64,000 bases of DNA from Lethocerus indicus. Lineage: Eukaryota; Arthropoda; Insecta; Hemiptera; Belostomatidae. Below the pieces are notes generated by a model that saw only the letters and a list, made by a program, of their open reading frames with translations, was not told the origin of the DNA and did no database searches. How positions within the stretch are numbered: position 1 is the first letter of the stretch; every line of letters starts with the position of its first letter. Location of the stretch: assembly GCA_019843655.1 (NCBI GenBank), contig JACDQD010000005.1:9079575-9143574 (forward strand), in the 5' to 3' direction. Positions 1 to 13,211 of this stretch are shown piece by piece. Made by a program: the position numbers and the translations under genes.

Positions 1-1261
1 AATGGCTCAAATATCTAACTATACGATGCATATAAGAATTGATCTCGAGACATTTATATATTACGTTATCTGATATTTGAACGCGTTTTAAATCGGCGTT
101 AATGATAACAAACACGCTAGCGTAATCAATCTGGCGTCAATTTTTCCTTGTTCGGAATAGACGGAATTGAGCGAAATTTATACTTCGAAATTACTTCTTT
201 CGCGCAGTTACAACAGTGACGATGATTCGTGTCCACTGAAGATCACGATCGTGAACTTGTTTCAATTGTCCATTGACAGGCATTTTGCCTGAATTATTCG
301 TAACTATGGTGGAAAGGGCAGATGGGAAGGTGAATTTGTTCTATTCCTTCCGGGTGCTATTCTGGGTCCTGGAGTTCTGGAGGCAGGAGGGGGTCACGTG
401 CACGCCCTGCAATGAGACCTCGTGACACAGGCGGTATGCGTCGTTCGGAATAACAGTCGCTACGAGAATTCCAACCGGTAAAATACTAATTTCCAACCTA
501 TGTATTCTGTCGGAAAAACGACGGATCCGGTCGTGCGAAAATTATTGAGAACGGCTCCATATTAATATTGGATATGTGCATCGGGCGTTAGGGCTCCGGA
601 AGTAGATCTCTAGGGTGGAGAGACTGCCCGTCGTTCCCGGTAACAGGACCTGCCGCAGAGTACTCGTCCCTCCAGGACGAACCCGGAAAGGACAATCGGG
701 ATAATTAAGGGCAGTAAGGGTTTTCAACATACTCCGGACGATCTGATAAAAAGGTTCTACTTCGGCGAGGTTTCTCTCACCGAAGAGGAAGAGAGTTCAA
801 CCAACGATGGGAATACACCTCGTCTGTGTCATTTCGGACAAATCTAATTCCAACAATATTTAAAATCGGCGTTTGAACATGTTCGATTTTAGTCGGGGAA
901 ATAAAAATGCTCTATATTACACTAGGGGTAGGCGCGCATGAGGTCAAAGGGAACCACAGTCCGATTTTAACCCCCTGGAGGAGTCTACCAAAATCCCCGG
1001 CGACTGGTTCTTTAACCTCGAATTACGAACTAATAACATATATATGTATATATACATAGATAGTATACGTATAAATATTAGGCCATGTGCAACTAACAAC
1101 AGTTGTTGGGTACCTATGCAATAAATAAGTTTAACTACAAAAGTATAAAAATTTAATAGGACAACCTTCCAACCATATACTGTATAATAATCTACCTATC
1201 ATCTTTCTCTTAATCGTCTATAACGTTAAATAATGTGTTATGCTAACTTTCCAATGGTACC

Positions 1262-1263
<2 letters not shown>

Positions 1264-1316
<53 letters not shown>
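1264..1316. repeat. (AT)n microsatellite
   Basis: Uninterrupted AT dinucleotide run of about 26 units. Confidence 0.95.
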
Positions 1317-1319
<3 letters not shown>

Positions 1320-1516
1320 TATGTAATGGATTGAATGATAATTATTATTCGGAGCGTATTATGGGGCCTCCTAATATGTGCGGCCGGGGCTAATTTGTAT
1401 GTGGCCCCCATCGTGTGGGCCACAGTTAATTCGACGCCCTTATTAGGGTTAAAGCCTAACGGAATATGATACTCGAGTGTCCGGTCAGGATAAATTATTT
1501 ATTTATTTATATATAC

Positions 1517-1518
<2 letters not shown>

Positions 1519-1567
<49 letters not shown>
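1519..1567. repeat. (AT)n microsatellite
   Basis: Uninterrupted AT run, preceded by a short ATTT-repeat stretch. Confidence 0.95.
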
Positions 1568-1569
<2 letters not shown>

Positions 1570-2063
1570 TTTTATATAGAAAAGTATCCCTGGCAAAGAA
1601 TGAGTCCACAGTGAAGGGGAGCTAATTAGTTTGGGAACGGGGAAATGTTTACCTCGTGAAGATTCTCCGAGAGAGCCCCAGGGTGGGAATGAGGCCGCGA
1701 TGAAAGGGAATAATTAGTTCACAATATTAAAGTATTAGTTAAATTAATGTACTAAATTATAAGTATACATATATAAGTTTGTATCACGGATTTTACCCTG
1801 TATCCGGGGCATTCTGCGGCATTTTTATATAATTATTGTTACATAAATTATGTTGCGAAAAGTATCCTTGGCGAATTTGGGTCTATCGAGGGGTGTCCTG
1901 GGACCTAATCTTCGCGATATACGGCTGTATAATAGTATACATCCAGGTCCACCAAAAGACCAAGTTCAACATGGAGTATAAACCGTGAGAGTAGTAACTT
2001 TATACTATCTGGACTTTATACCGCAGCTTTAATCTTAAATTTACTTCAACTAATTTGCAAACC

Positions 2064-2520
2064 ATAGATTTCGTGTGTTTCTGTCTCCTCTCGCTGGTTT
2101 TGCTTTTTGCTAGACCGGTTTCGGCTGCTCGCCATCCTCAGTAGCGGTGTTAGTCACTTTTGGCACTTTGGAGGTTTTTTGAACCTACTCACTGCACTGT
2201 CACTTGTACTGTGGTGGTTGTCTGTTTGTCCGAGAATCCGACATAGACTTAACCCGATTAACAAAATCCCAACCCTCCCCCCTCAACTCAAATAAGACAA
2301 ACAACACCCCCCCAAAGACACAATAACAAGACAGATATATATACACACACGGAAAACAGACAACCACCACAGTACAAGTGACAGTGACAGTGCAGTGAGG
2401 ATGCCCGAACAACATCCAAAAGTGACTAACACCGCTACTGAGGATGGCGATTCGGCCGAAACCGGTCTAGCAAAAAACCAAACAGGCGAGAGGGGACAGA
2501 AACACGCGAAATCAACGGTA
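2064..2520. mobile_element. Hairpin MITE family A, long copy
   Basis: Long version of the commonest repeat in the window. The left arm (TTTCGTGTGTTTCTGTCTCC, then a CCGGTTT block and a CATC-CTCAGTAGC block) returns as its reverse complement on the right (GCTACTGAGGATGGC, AAACCGG, GGGGACAGAAACAC). The copy can therefore fold into one long hairpin. The middle holds C-rich and CACACA segments that other long copies share (62393-62950, 52763-53170). No transposase is encoded. It lies in Cbl intron 1. Confidence 0.75.
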
Positions 2521-2824
2521 CGCGGGTATATCGTTTTTCTTTCGCGATATTCCTTCAATCCGTCCGACTACTTGAAATAAATAAATCTCGTCTTGTCACA
2601 ACTCAACCGGCATTATATTACTCGGCAAGATCGATGAGACGGCGGAAACAACCACTCCGAGGGCAGTAAACACCTGTCGTATTCTTTAAATAATAATGAT
2701 AATAATAACTTTTATGTGCCACTTCATCAACAGTGCGCAGACAGAGCTCGGATTTAATTCAACCAATATAAGATATCTCGATATTGCCGCCGTTTCGACA
2801 TCGCAAAAGCTGCATGAAATCAAA

Positions 2825-2827
<3 letters not shown>

Positions 2828-2873
<46 letters not shown>
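2828..2873. repeat. (AT)n microsatellite
   Basis: Uninterrupted AT run of about 23 units. Confidence 0.95.
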
Positions 2874-2875
<2 letters not shown>

Positions 2876-2936
2876 CACTCGCTTACAAAAAATATTGCTG
2901 ATATAAGTATGGATTTAAGGTTGATACGGGCAATAA

Positions 2937-2989
2937 ATGAATGTATGTATGTATGTATGTATGTATGTATGTATATATATATATATAAC
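2937..2989. repeat. (ATGT)n then (AT)n microsatellite
   Basis: Compound array: about nine ATGT units followed by AT units. Confidence 0.95.
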
Positions 2990-3450
2990 GTATAGCATAA
3001 AATAACGTGATATGTTATGAAAATTGTATCCCATGAAAATACAGCATACCTGAATAACGATCACGTAGATATAGGTCGAGAAAATAAAATAAACTGGTTT
3101 CTATACTAGGGTATAACGCCATTTTATATAAACAATGCCAATATGAATATTACATCTATTATTTAATGTATATAAACCCATAAATGGAGTAAATAGTAGA
3201 CCTATTGAATAAAATGTTTTATGCTAGGAAGGTAATCTCTGAAGTACTATAACCCTGCTGGGAGGTTATGTTGTGAGCCAGAGAAAAAAAAAGAAAACAG
3301 AAAAGGTTAGATTGGGGCAACAATATTTTTTCTTAGTATAACCTCCATCTTGTTTACAACACTGACTGCTTTATTCAGTTAACTGGCTAAACATAATGAA
3401 ATAATTTTTATTTATTAGAGTATATAGAGGTCATTGCATATGTTGGCATT

Positions 3451-3456
<6 letters not shown>

Positions 3457-3505
<49 letters not shown>
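3457..3505. repeat. (AT)n microsatellite
   Basis: Uninterrupted AT run of about 24 units. Confidence 0.95.
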
Positions 3506-3508
<3 letters not shown>

Positions 3509-6500
3509 GCTATAATTATTACACCACTAACATAACGAACTAGTCTGTCCACACTGTATTGTCACGCTAATTTATTAATCATTTTAATGGATGGCAGTAC
3601 CACGCCTTATGGGGCTTTCAAATTGAGCACACGGGGAGGGCCAACATGAACTCTACAGGTTAAGTCTAATTATGTCAATTAATAAAATTAACGTTTTTCC
3701 AAAATTAAAGGCAAAATTAACTTGTTCAAGAATTGTTCTGAGACCAAAATTGTTATGTTGCGATATTTTAAAACCATATACATTTACACTATGCTAAATA
3801 AGGTATCATTGTTATAAGCCTTATTTGTATCTGTATGTATCAATGCATTTCTACAACCACTTGTTTTTCATTCTATTATTTCAGAACTTTTTTACTATAT
3901 TAAGTAAATGAAAATAATTATTTTGTATTTTCTTTTTCTCAATTATATTTTTTTATATGTGTACATTAAAACAAATTTGTGTATTTAATATCATGTACAG
4001 TAATATCATGTACTACAGCGTTGCATTTTATAAGATATGAAAAACTGGAATACACAAACACACACATATATGAATCAGAATGGAACAGTTTGAAATTTAC
4101 CATGTTTTAAATTATTAAGAAAAATAAGAGAACTTGGTTAGATAGTATATTTGTTGGATGGTTATTTTATTTAAATTGGTACTTTGTTCATATTTTCTTG
4201 TTTAAAATGCAACATGAATACGCTCATAAATAAGTGAGAAGTAACTGTATATGTGCAAAGAGAGTTCCAATTCCAATGCAGGAAGGCAGTTTAAATCTCA
4301 ACACAAACAGATAAAGCACATCGGGTGGTCAAGTGTGATTACATTTTGATATAATTATATCTCAACAGTATTAACTGAACAGTCGCTTAGAAATATTTGC
4401 AAATTGAAAATATACCAACTATTATAAGGAGTGGATATAAAATAGCTTATTAGTGTCGACGAGACACTAATAGAGTTGACAGATTATTTAAAAAGAACAA
4501 GCAGCAAATTCCTGGTGCAGAACTGGAGATACAAAATTGCCAAGGGTTTACAATAATGATTGTTCACAGTCTGCATTCTGGCACCATTTGTAAAACTCAA
4601 ACGTGGAATTTGTATACAAGAAACACATACAGAAATGAAACAATGTTACAAATTGCTATTTAGACTCTTCAACAACAAATTGTAACTAACATTTATGAAA
4701 AAAATAATAATTTACAATCATACTTAGAAACCGAACATCACCTATGGACAAGAATTGTGGGGATCCACCAAGCTGTCTAACTCCTGTAAAATACAATCAT
4801 CACAATTCATAATCCTTAATAAAACTCTTTATGTCCCACCTTACGATACGTACCGGTTTGAAATTAGCAGCATCCCAATATATTAAACTATCCCATCATT
4901 ACAATCCTTTAATTTGACAGCTTAAATTCCAGGATTTCTTCACTACACAGTAATGGCAGGAGAGCAGGTGGATTTATCATCCAAAGTACATTCTAGTTAT
5001 CAAAGGGCACTGTCGCTAAATATAATTAAAAAACTGAAGTAAAAAAAATTTGGTCATAATCTATACCGCCTGGGGGCTTCACTATAGACTGTAGAAGTAT
5101 CATCAGTCGGATACTAGGCAACAAACCCAAAAAATTTGGGTTCAATGATACAATCGGAGAGAAGTTATATCTTGAAAGAAAAAATGAACATCACTTGCTT
5201 ATTTGGTCTTAAGCCAGAACAGTTTTGGCTCCTCGCCATCCAGTCGATTCGGCGTTCCACGAATAACGGAATCCACGATTCGCGGATTTATTGCCAGTTA
5301 TAAATCTGTACCAGTAGTTAGAAATTATGACGGTCGGCACTCTGAAATTTTCCTGCCAATTTACGGCTCAGCTTAAAACAATTAGGCACCGAGTATTAAC
5401 GCCAAATTGGGAAACGGAGGCAGGAACTCCAATGAGTCATGATATTCATTCGTGTACTATCAAACAATACCCTAAATGGTGCCACTAGGGGCTAGACTAG
5501 TGACTGCCCACAATATAATAATAGCAAATTGAAAAATATCTTTAATAAAATGTTCAGGAATCCGGACACTGAAGGGATAGGTTTCAAAGTCAAAAGTAAA
5601 ATAAATGAAGTCCATTTTTCATCAGTCACTACTGATGTAAAAAAGTGTATCCTATACTTTTAAACTAACAATTAGGTTAGAAGACTGATTGAGCTATGTT
5701 CAGGGCATGATACATCAGCAAGTACTCATAAAAAATACCTTAAATTACTGAAATACTTAACACAAGATATAATACCCTAATGCTTGGCCAGGGGTTGGCA
5801 AACTCTTGACCTTAAGAGTTTCCAAATATGGAAATATGCGATGGACTACTGAAGATAAATGAAAGTATTTTGATAAATTTGTTGGATTTATTTTAATGAG
5901 GAAAAAACAAAAATATAGTACGAAAAATATTCCAAACCAAATAACTAACAGATTTGGTTTATGTATTTTTTTATATCTAGTGTTTAGTATAAGATACATT
6001 GTTTTTTTAAAGGAATGTGTCCAGTTATCTGCCAACACAGAGTTCCCAATAAACAAACTTTTGTTATACCAGAACTAAGTAATGTATTTAGATACTGATG
6101 ATATAGATACTGGTGTTATACCGAAACTGGTCTACTGATGGACCAAAATTGTGACTGGTGAGAGACAATCCCCCTGTGTCAACTTAAAATTATTACAGTG
6201 ACAGACGACAAGCAAAGTTTTCCAGTTGAAAATATCAGTCAATGCGTTAGAATCGCTAAGAGTTCCGAAATGTCAGAAATAGACAACCCCCAAGGGGGGG
6301 GAAAGGGACTGGAGCTTATCCAGGTTGTTTCGACACAAAAACATCTTGGACTAACGAGAGATCAAGCCCTCGCTACCCGAGTTTCTTCTCACGGTATTAC
6401 ATGACCGGAAGTCAGTTATAATTCAAGTTCCGGTCGCCGAAACCTTCTTTCATTTATGATATCAAATTTCCAGAGTTCTCTTAGTCAATCAGATTCAAGA

Positions 6501-6549
6501 AATTATAAAATATAGATTAGCTGTAAATATGGAGAAAAAGGGAACTCAC

Positions 6550-7235
6550 GTATTGCCGAAGTTGTTTCTCCAAAACTCTGCGGCGTCGCTTTTGGTTATC
6601 CGGAACTGGTCGCCGGCAAAGGTGCCATCAGGGAATATCGCTTTGAGTTCACTCAACATGTGGCTAAACACTAAACTGAGTTTGGTGAGGTTGCGCCTGT
6701 AGTGCGAGTTCTCGTCGAACATCTTCCCCTTGCCCTCTTTGAACAGTTTGATCGCCTGTTTGCACTTCTTCATCAGGTTGACGATGAAGACGTTGAAGTG
6801 CTCGTTGGAGTGGAGGCACTGTATCCGATCCTCGTACTTGGAGTAGATGAGCCTGAGCCGCTGGTAGGTGTCGGGCAGTATGTCCAGAATGAAGGGCGGC
6901 GAGTTCTTCAGGTTCATCTTGTGGTTCTGGCAGAGCTTGACCACTTTGTCCATCAGCTTCCAGGTCTTGTCCAAGGAGCGCTTGTCCGTCGGCGGGGCCC
7001 TCGGTGGCTGCTGGCCTCCGCCTCCGCTACCGCCCCCGCCCCCGCCGGCCCCGGCTCCGCCACCGCCGCCCCCGGCACCCGTGTCTCCGCCCCCGGTCCC
7101 CAGTGCGAACTGCAGCTTCCACAGTATACTCCCTATACTCTTGCCCTGTCCCTGGGACGACTCCTTCCTGCTGTTGTTAGCCGCCATCCCTCCCTCCTCC
7201 CCCGCGCACGCACTCTCGCACTGACTCTCCGGCAC
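6550..7235 (-). CDS. Cbl: E3 ubiquitin-protein ligase CBL, first coding exon (partial gene)
   Basis: CBL binds phosphotyrosine on activated receptor tyrosine kinases and ubiquitinates them through a RING finger. This exon holds the N-terminus and the four-helix part of the tyrosine-kinase-binding domain. Residues about 82-229 match that module throughout: a [15 protein letters not shown] helix, [51 protein letters not shown] and the [12 protein letters not shown] end that leads into the EF-hand. Residues about 50-75 are a Gly/Ala low-complexity linker, as in other CBL proteins. The exon ends AAT AC before GTGAGT (phase 2). The EF-hand, SH2, RING and proline-rich parts must lie beyond the window. 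Two in-frame starts are possible, 7235 and 7187. The second ([10 protein letters not shown]) looks more like known CBL N-termini. Promoter and 5' UTR should lie just above 7235, where the DNA is GC-rich. Confidence 0.93.
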
Positions 7236-8022
7236 TGGCCCTTGTTACATCTCCGCCTACGTCCGTACCCCGCGCACTCCCCCTTACTCACGACATAACC
7301 TCACTCGGCTCTGGCTCTCTGCAGGTTTGATCGCGCTGTTAGACCGCTTCCATTAGACAAATGTCAGACCACTCTTATACGGGCCTACAGCGCTCCCAGT
7401 CCTACCAACCCACTCGTTCCGGGCCCGACGCTTATTTATTAATGCGACTACGCCCGAAATCCCGATTTTTGCCGTTCTCTTTGACCGACCGCAACTTACG
7501 ACAATTTGCGGATATAACAATTTTTGGTAAAAACTGATAAAGACAGTAAAACACCCGTTCGCGTCTTCACCCGGACGCGCGTATATACAAAACTGTATGT
7601 AGACTGTTTTGCGTTTCATAAATTTGTATTATAGTAAAAAATGCTTTCCTAAGTTAAAAACGATTGTTCAACCTATGAAATGGAATTATTTTAAAAAATA
7701 AAATCATAAAATGAGAGGAATAGGAGGATTCTTAAATTTCCAAAGTAGGTAGGTTTTAGTCACAACAAAAAATTAATTTGTCAATGAATCCAACAAAATA
7801 TAATTTTATAGAAATTTAATTGCTATTATAAGAATTAGTAAATATGAATGAAATTTTTCATGTATTTAGAAACCTATTTAGGGTATTGTTATAATCAAAT
7901 GTTTAGGTATAGTACATGAATTAATATGAAATAACATAATGAAAAGGTAACATAATAACACAGTTCCTTTTTCATTGGAATGTGATTAAAATTCTTCATC
8001 AATATAGTTTTTAATCATTTGC

Positions 8023-8074
<52 letters not shown>

Positions 8075-9447
8075 TCACGAAATATTTTATAATTTGAAAT
8101 AAAAACCAAGTAGATTTGAAACGTTGAAATATACCAGTATTAAATATGTACATGTATTTAATAACAGAGCATAATGAAATGTATAAAATATGGTCCGTAA
8201 ATGTTATGGAGTAAAAACTAAGTGGTGATGATGATGGCGTTGATATCTCGTTCCCGCCGGAGAGAGTGATCAGAGAGCCGGGGTATTAGTTGAATTGAAA
8301 TTTGAACTAAAAGTGGAGATCCGCTCTAAAAGAACAAAGCTACAAGTAAAGGTACGAACAGGTTGTAACAGTTGCGGAGGCAAATACTAAGTTATTTGTA
8401 TTCGGTCGGGTCAAGAATACAGTCAAAATACAAACTTACTTCTGAAGCCTTCTCCGGCTTCACGGCCGTTATTTATTATTAATACCCAAATGGTAATTTT
8501 ATCAATGTAATCGGTTCAAATTCAGGATGGAAAGAAACCAGACGATCTTACCAGGGTCGCTTACACTATCTGAACTTATACATGTTATGCCTTGTGTACT
8601 GCACATTTATCAGGTTTTGAAGCCCAAACTGAGGTTATGGTGGTGAATTGGGCCAGATGGGATGATGAGACTCACTGCTGTATTGCTCTGTGTTGTGTTA
8701 TCATCGACTTATGTTTTTAAACGTAGACAGGGTACTAAATCTGATGGCTCCTCCTAGGAACTACTGTGTACAAGGAAGATTACACGCACCTAACAGTCAG
8801 TTAGGACTTTGTCACCGACAGAAGAATGTACATAGAATTGTATTTTTTTTAAGCTGAATTTAGATAGCGCATTATAGGTACTATTACAGCCTTGTTATGC
8901 GCTTATTGATTCTTAGTGTCAGGTGATCTAGTTGGTGGCAGTTGCATTGACAATATAAAATAATTAAATGACAATACTCTCCTATAATTTACACTGTGTA
9001 CAATTTAACTTTCATTGTCTGTTATACCAGTTTCAGCTGTTAACTCTTGGCATTCGGATTTCAATGGTGACTTGACACAGTTAACATTGGTACCAGTATT
9101 AAAAGATGAGTGAAAAATTCAGTGGTATGATGCATGGATTATTTTATAAATAAATTATGTGAATTACATCCAAGTTCAAAGGGTTAATAGTTAAATTTCT
9201 TTAGTATTTATAGGTATATAGATACAATTTGTATTTACTGTTATGTTTTAGCTATCATTAATTTTCATGAATATCATGAAAACTGATTAACTGCCGGTGA
9301 GAAAATTGTGAAAATATAATGATCAAAAAATTGGTGCTTAAAAGCTTAATGCTAGATAAAATATTGGTTTGGGGACTGGTTTTCCTATTGTTGAAATGCT
9401 CTAACATTTTCATTGATTTCAACAAGATAACTAATCCAAGTCGCAGC
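7236..9447. other. Intergenic, upstream of Cbl
   Basis: The first 200 bases are GC-rich and are the likely Cbl promoter and 5' UTR. The rest is AT-rich with one (AT)n array. I see no supported gene. Confidence 0.5.
8026..8072. repeat. (AT)n microsatellite
   Basis: Uninterrupted AT run of about 23 units. Confidence 0.95.
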
Positions 9448-9569
9448 ATGATCCCAAATACGCGTGAATACAAGTTGGAGAATGAATCGGAGTTGGAGAA
9501 CGAAATGAAAGACAGCAAGTCGGAATATGAGAGGCTGCGACTCGAAAATATACCCCAGTTCTTAAAGTA
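9448..9569 (+). CDS. Possible first exon with a WDR76/Cmr1-like YERLRLENI motif (tentative)
   Basis: From an ATG at 9448 the frame reads a Glu/Lys-rich stretch that ends SKSEYERLRLENIPQFLK, directly followed by a consensus donor, AA|GTAAGT. Proteins of the WDR76/Cmr1 group carry a similar Y-E-x-x-R-L-x-N-I motif before their WD repeats, which is the only hint of identity. The codon use and the donor look real, but no WD-repeat exon follows within the next 10 kb. The call rests on one short motif. The upstream part of the same frame (from 9319) is hydrophobic and probably not coding. Confidence 0.22.
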
Positions 9570-10990
9570 AGTGCCAATTACGTATTGTATTTCTCTTCCG
9601 TCTGAGTAATCTATTGCAATTTACACGGAATGTATAAATTCTTCTACTTCCTTTTCGACTGGCATTTGAAGTGAATTTAAATTTTCTCTTCTATTTAAAG
9701 ATTCTCTGAGTAGGGCATGATAGAGCCACATTTTCTGTCATCGCCATCTATTGGCAAATAACTGAACTGTCTCAACTACATTCCTTGTAAAGCATTATTT
9801 AAATATTACAAAATAAAATATCAGTAGAAAGTATGAAATATTATTAAACGATAATAAGATAAAATTTGTTAATGATTTATAAAAATAAATATTTGTATAC
9901 ACATATTTTTATATGTATATAAATATTGTGATTGTGTTGCAGACAGTCACTTTTATAAATACTGTACCGATATAATTTATTTAACGTGGTAAAAAAAAAA
10001 TATACTGTACCCTGCAATAATTGATTGCACATAAGAAATCTTTGAAAAATACAAAAATGTTTTTTTGTTTGTATTCAAAAAAATATTTTAGTAACAGTAA
10101 TCTACTATATCATATAAAAAATGTTGTGCATCCCTCAATTGTTTTAATAATTTAATTTATTAATTTATTTACAAATCAGGAAAAGAAAATATTCTAAATT
10201 AAGTATTAATACAGTTTAAATGTGTGTTTTCTTCATTTATATGTCCCCATTGTTGAATATAAGCAATAGGCACTGGAGAAAAATTCCAAAAATATATACC
10301 TTCAATATGATTTGATAATTTACTCCGTCTATGTGAATTAGTCATTTTCCTGAAAAAATTACACCAATAGTAGTAGAGTGAAAGATAAAAACCATTTAAA
10401 AATGTTCCTCTCTACTGAAAGCAGGAACTGATATAAATTAAAACCTAATAGGTTAGTTGAAAATCTCAGTTAGTGCTATATTCCACTGAACTGGTTTCTG
10501 AGAATCTCCATAAACTTTCACACACCTGTGATTCTTATTTCACTAAAAGTGCAACTCGTAAAATTTTATTTTAAATATAAGATGAGAGGAGTTACTGGCA
10601 GGGGCTGTACCACCACCACCTCCACGTCCTCGGTGGTGGGTGGTGGGGGTGAACCCGGCTAGAAGTAGGGGGCTACGAACGTTTTCAAATCAACTTTCAG
10701 TTTCGTCCAGAGTCACACAACCGAACGGCTTCCTCAGACACTTACCTCTCTCTTCAGCTGACACTGCACATCAACGCCGACATTATGGTAAATGGACGAT
10801 ACTGTTTTTTTTTTTTGATAATCGGAACTGGCTTCCGGTAGGACCGGCGGAAGCCCCCGCTGTTACTGGATTTTGGAATTTTTTCGGTCTGTCGGTTCCA
10901 CCTTCCGGGTGGCATCTGCGTTCGTTCTCAATACACTACCCGGCGACTGGTTCCATATAGTCTTCACTTCCTAAACTAATTTATTCCTCG
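9570..10990. other. No gene recognised
   Basis: AT-rich to about 10.56 kb. A more GC-rich segment at 10600-10960 contains a possible 5'-UTR-like end, where an ATG at about 10786 is directly followed by GTAAAT. I could not attach it to any downstream exon. Confidence 0.4.
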
Positions 10991-10997
10991 TTTAGAA

Positions 10998-11300
10998 TGG
11001 ATTTCGTGTGTGTTTCTGTCTCCTCTCGCCGGTTCGGTCTTTTGCTAGACCGGTTTCGGCCGCTCGCCACATCTTCAGTAGCGGTCTTAGTCACTTTTGT
11101 GGCACATTTGGTATTTTTTCGGGCATCCTCACTGCACTCTGTCTCTGTCACTGCTCAACACCCCTACAAAAAACATCCAATGTGCCAAAAGTGACTAAGA
11201 CCGCTACTGAAGATGGCGAGCGGCCGAAACCTGTCTAGCAAAAGACCGAACCGGCGAGAGGAGACAGAAACACACGAAATCTACGGTATTCCAAACCCCT
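10998..11300. mobile_element. Hairpin MITE family A
   Basis: Near-perfect inverted copy. The left arm runs from TTTCGTGTGTGTTTCTGTC through GACCGGTTTCGGCCGCTCG and CTTCAGTAGCGG. The right arm mirrors it through CCGCTACTGAAGATGGCGAG, CGGCCGAAACC and GACAGAAACACACGAAATC. The loop is short, around 11130-11170. Confidence 0.8.
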
Positions 11301-11877
11301 CGAGTGGAGGCCTTAGCATCCTAATTTATTCCCCTTCTTCGTCGGGTATAATGCTCCTGGCTTCCATAGCCGGGTAATTTTGATAGTTTGTAGTTGGCTA
11401 TTGAGGTCGCAACCAGCAGCCGCGTATTGGCCGCTTACCAAGGACGACAAGGGTCTATCTCAGGATTATAGCAATTACCCAATTGGGGATGGTGATTGGT
11501 GGGACTGAAGGGTTTCGCTTTTGTCCTTGTCCGTTGTCGAATCCTAGAATCAGACCCAGAAGGCGTAACTTGTAAGAATCGCTTTCAACACTTCGCTCCT
11601 CTACCGGCTGTGGGGCGGAGAGGACATAGTGGGGCGAAAAAAAACCCTTAATCAAAAATTCAAAAACAACAAAATTAATCCTCCTGCAACGTGCTCCCGA
11701 AGTAAAGTATCTCCAGCGTCCGCACGCCCATCGCTGTCACGAGGTCTCTCTTATACATTCGGTATCAGCTTTGACGAATGTTCCTTGCCAAGAAAAGGTC
11801 ATTTATTGGCAGCAGGAGTCACTGTGGGGCATATCGGTTGTTTGTATCACTTACTGTGGAGGTTGTCGTCTTTTCAT

Positions 11878-11879
<2 letters not shown>

Positions 11880-11960
<81 letters not shown>
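11880..11960. repeat. (AT)n(CA)n compound microsatellite
   Basis: About 23 AT units, then CATACATA, then about 14 CA units. Confidence 0.95.
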
Positions 11961-11964
<4 letters not shown>

Positions 11965-13161
11965 TGGAACTCGAACTGTGGGGTTCGGCCAAACCGACAA
12001 ATATCCAAAAAATCCAAACTTTACAGTCGAAAATATTGAGGACAATAACCAATGCACTATGAGACTCTACAATGTCTTCAACCCTACACACAGATCTTAA
12101 TGTTCCGTTTGTCCGAGACCTTGCCATACAAAGATACAATATAATTCCACTCACGACTCAACCATCACCATAATCCACTAGTCCAAACCCTGCTATCTTC
12201 CACAATCCCAAACGTTCCTTGCAGACGCCTGAAAAGGAAGCGGCCACGCGACCTAAATGTTTAAAAAAAATGGGTTTCTCCTCCATTGTTGTCCATTGTA
12301 GTTAGTGCTTCTATCAATGTTGCTTATTGTATGTTTTACAGTTGCGACAGTAAAAGAGAAAGAAAAATATATATACAATTGGTTTTTTCTGGAATTTTGG
12401 GTGCTTGTTGCTTTAAACGTAGATTCGATATTTATTATGGCACGTATCCCGTCTTGAGAGACACTTGGCGTTGTTCGAATTTCGGCGAGAGCTCTCCGCG
12501 AATTATCGAATTCGAGACGGTTATATATCGATCCGTAACGAGGACCTTCGTACACTTTCGAAGACTCACAAAAACGTGCACATAAAAACTGGTTTTAAAT
12601 ATGTAAATACGGCCTGCTGAGCGGGCTCATGTACCGTCCAAATGATCGGTCCTTAATTTCGACCAAGTTTTTGGTCGTAGGTTTTCGACTATCTTAGTCC
12701 CTGTGGACGGCCAAAAAGTGTATATAGGATGTTCAAGAGACTAAATTATAAAATGGCCCGTAAATATAAATTCAAACCTATTTATTTTCTCTCAGAATAT
12801 TAGTTCAGAATCTAAGAGTTGGTTAGTTGTGGGGCAGTATTGAGAGCACTTCGGAGAAACCAACCAGAACATGGAATGATCAAGAGAATTAGGACACATA
12901 AAGTCCTCTTCCATCTGTTATTATCGCCAGCTGTGTGCACGCTGAAAATTTAGTTTTTCCATGAATAAACGCAGTACATCGAAAAAACCATATATGAGTT
13001 TTACATGCATTTATGCACATAATTATTAAGTTTTGAATTCTGTGCAATTTCGATGTAGAATTTAATACCCCAGAGAAGTCTTATCTTAATGGAACGTGAC
13101 AGGACACACCTGTGTTGGTAGTGTTCCAACCCTAGACCTTATACGACGCTCCTATGTACTA

Positions 13162-13164
<3 letters not shown>

Positions 13165-13208
<44 letters not shown>
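13165..13208. repeat. (AT)n microsatellite
   Basis: Uninterrupted AT run of about 22 units. Confidence 0.95.

Positions 13209-13211
<3 letters not shown>

Larger units (their letters stand above)
1..6549. other. Cbl intron 1 (left part), no coding exon seen
   Basis: Cbl is read on the minus strand and its first exon ends with a good donor at 6549/6550, so the whole left end of the window should be its first intron. I looked for the next Cbl exon, which would continue the EF-hand and SH2 parts of the tyrosine-kinase-binding domain, and did not find it, so the intron exceeds 6.5 kb. The stretch holds four (AT)n arrays, one (ATGT)n array and one copy of the window's hairpin repeat. The open frames here are short and resemble no known family. 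Confidence 0.6.

Noticed and set aside
6702..7298. Open frames of 198 and 118 codons on the plus strand opposite Cbl
   Set aside because: They are mirror frames of the GC-rich Cbl exon; the minus strand carries the recognisable protein.
11629..12154. Several overlapping frames with Ile-Tyr repeats
   Set aside because: They are translations of the (AT)n(CA)n microsatellite.
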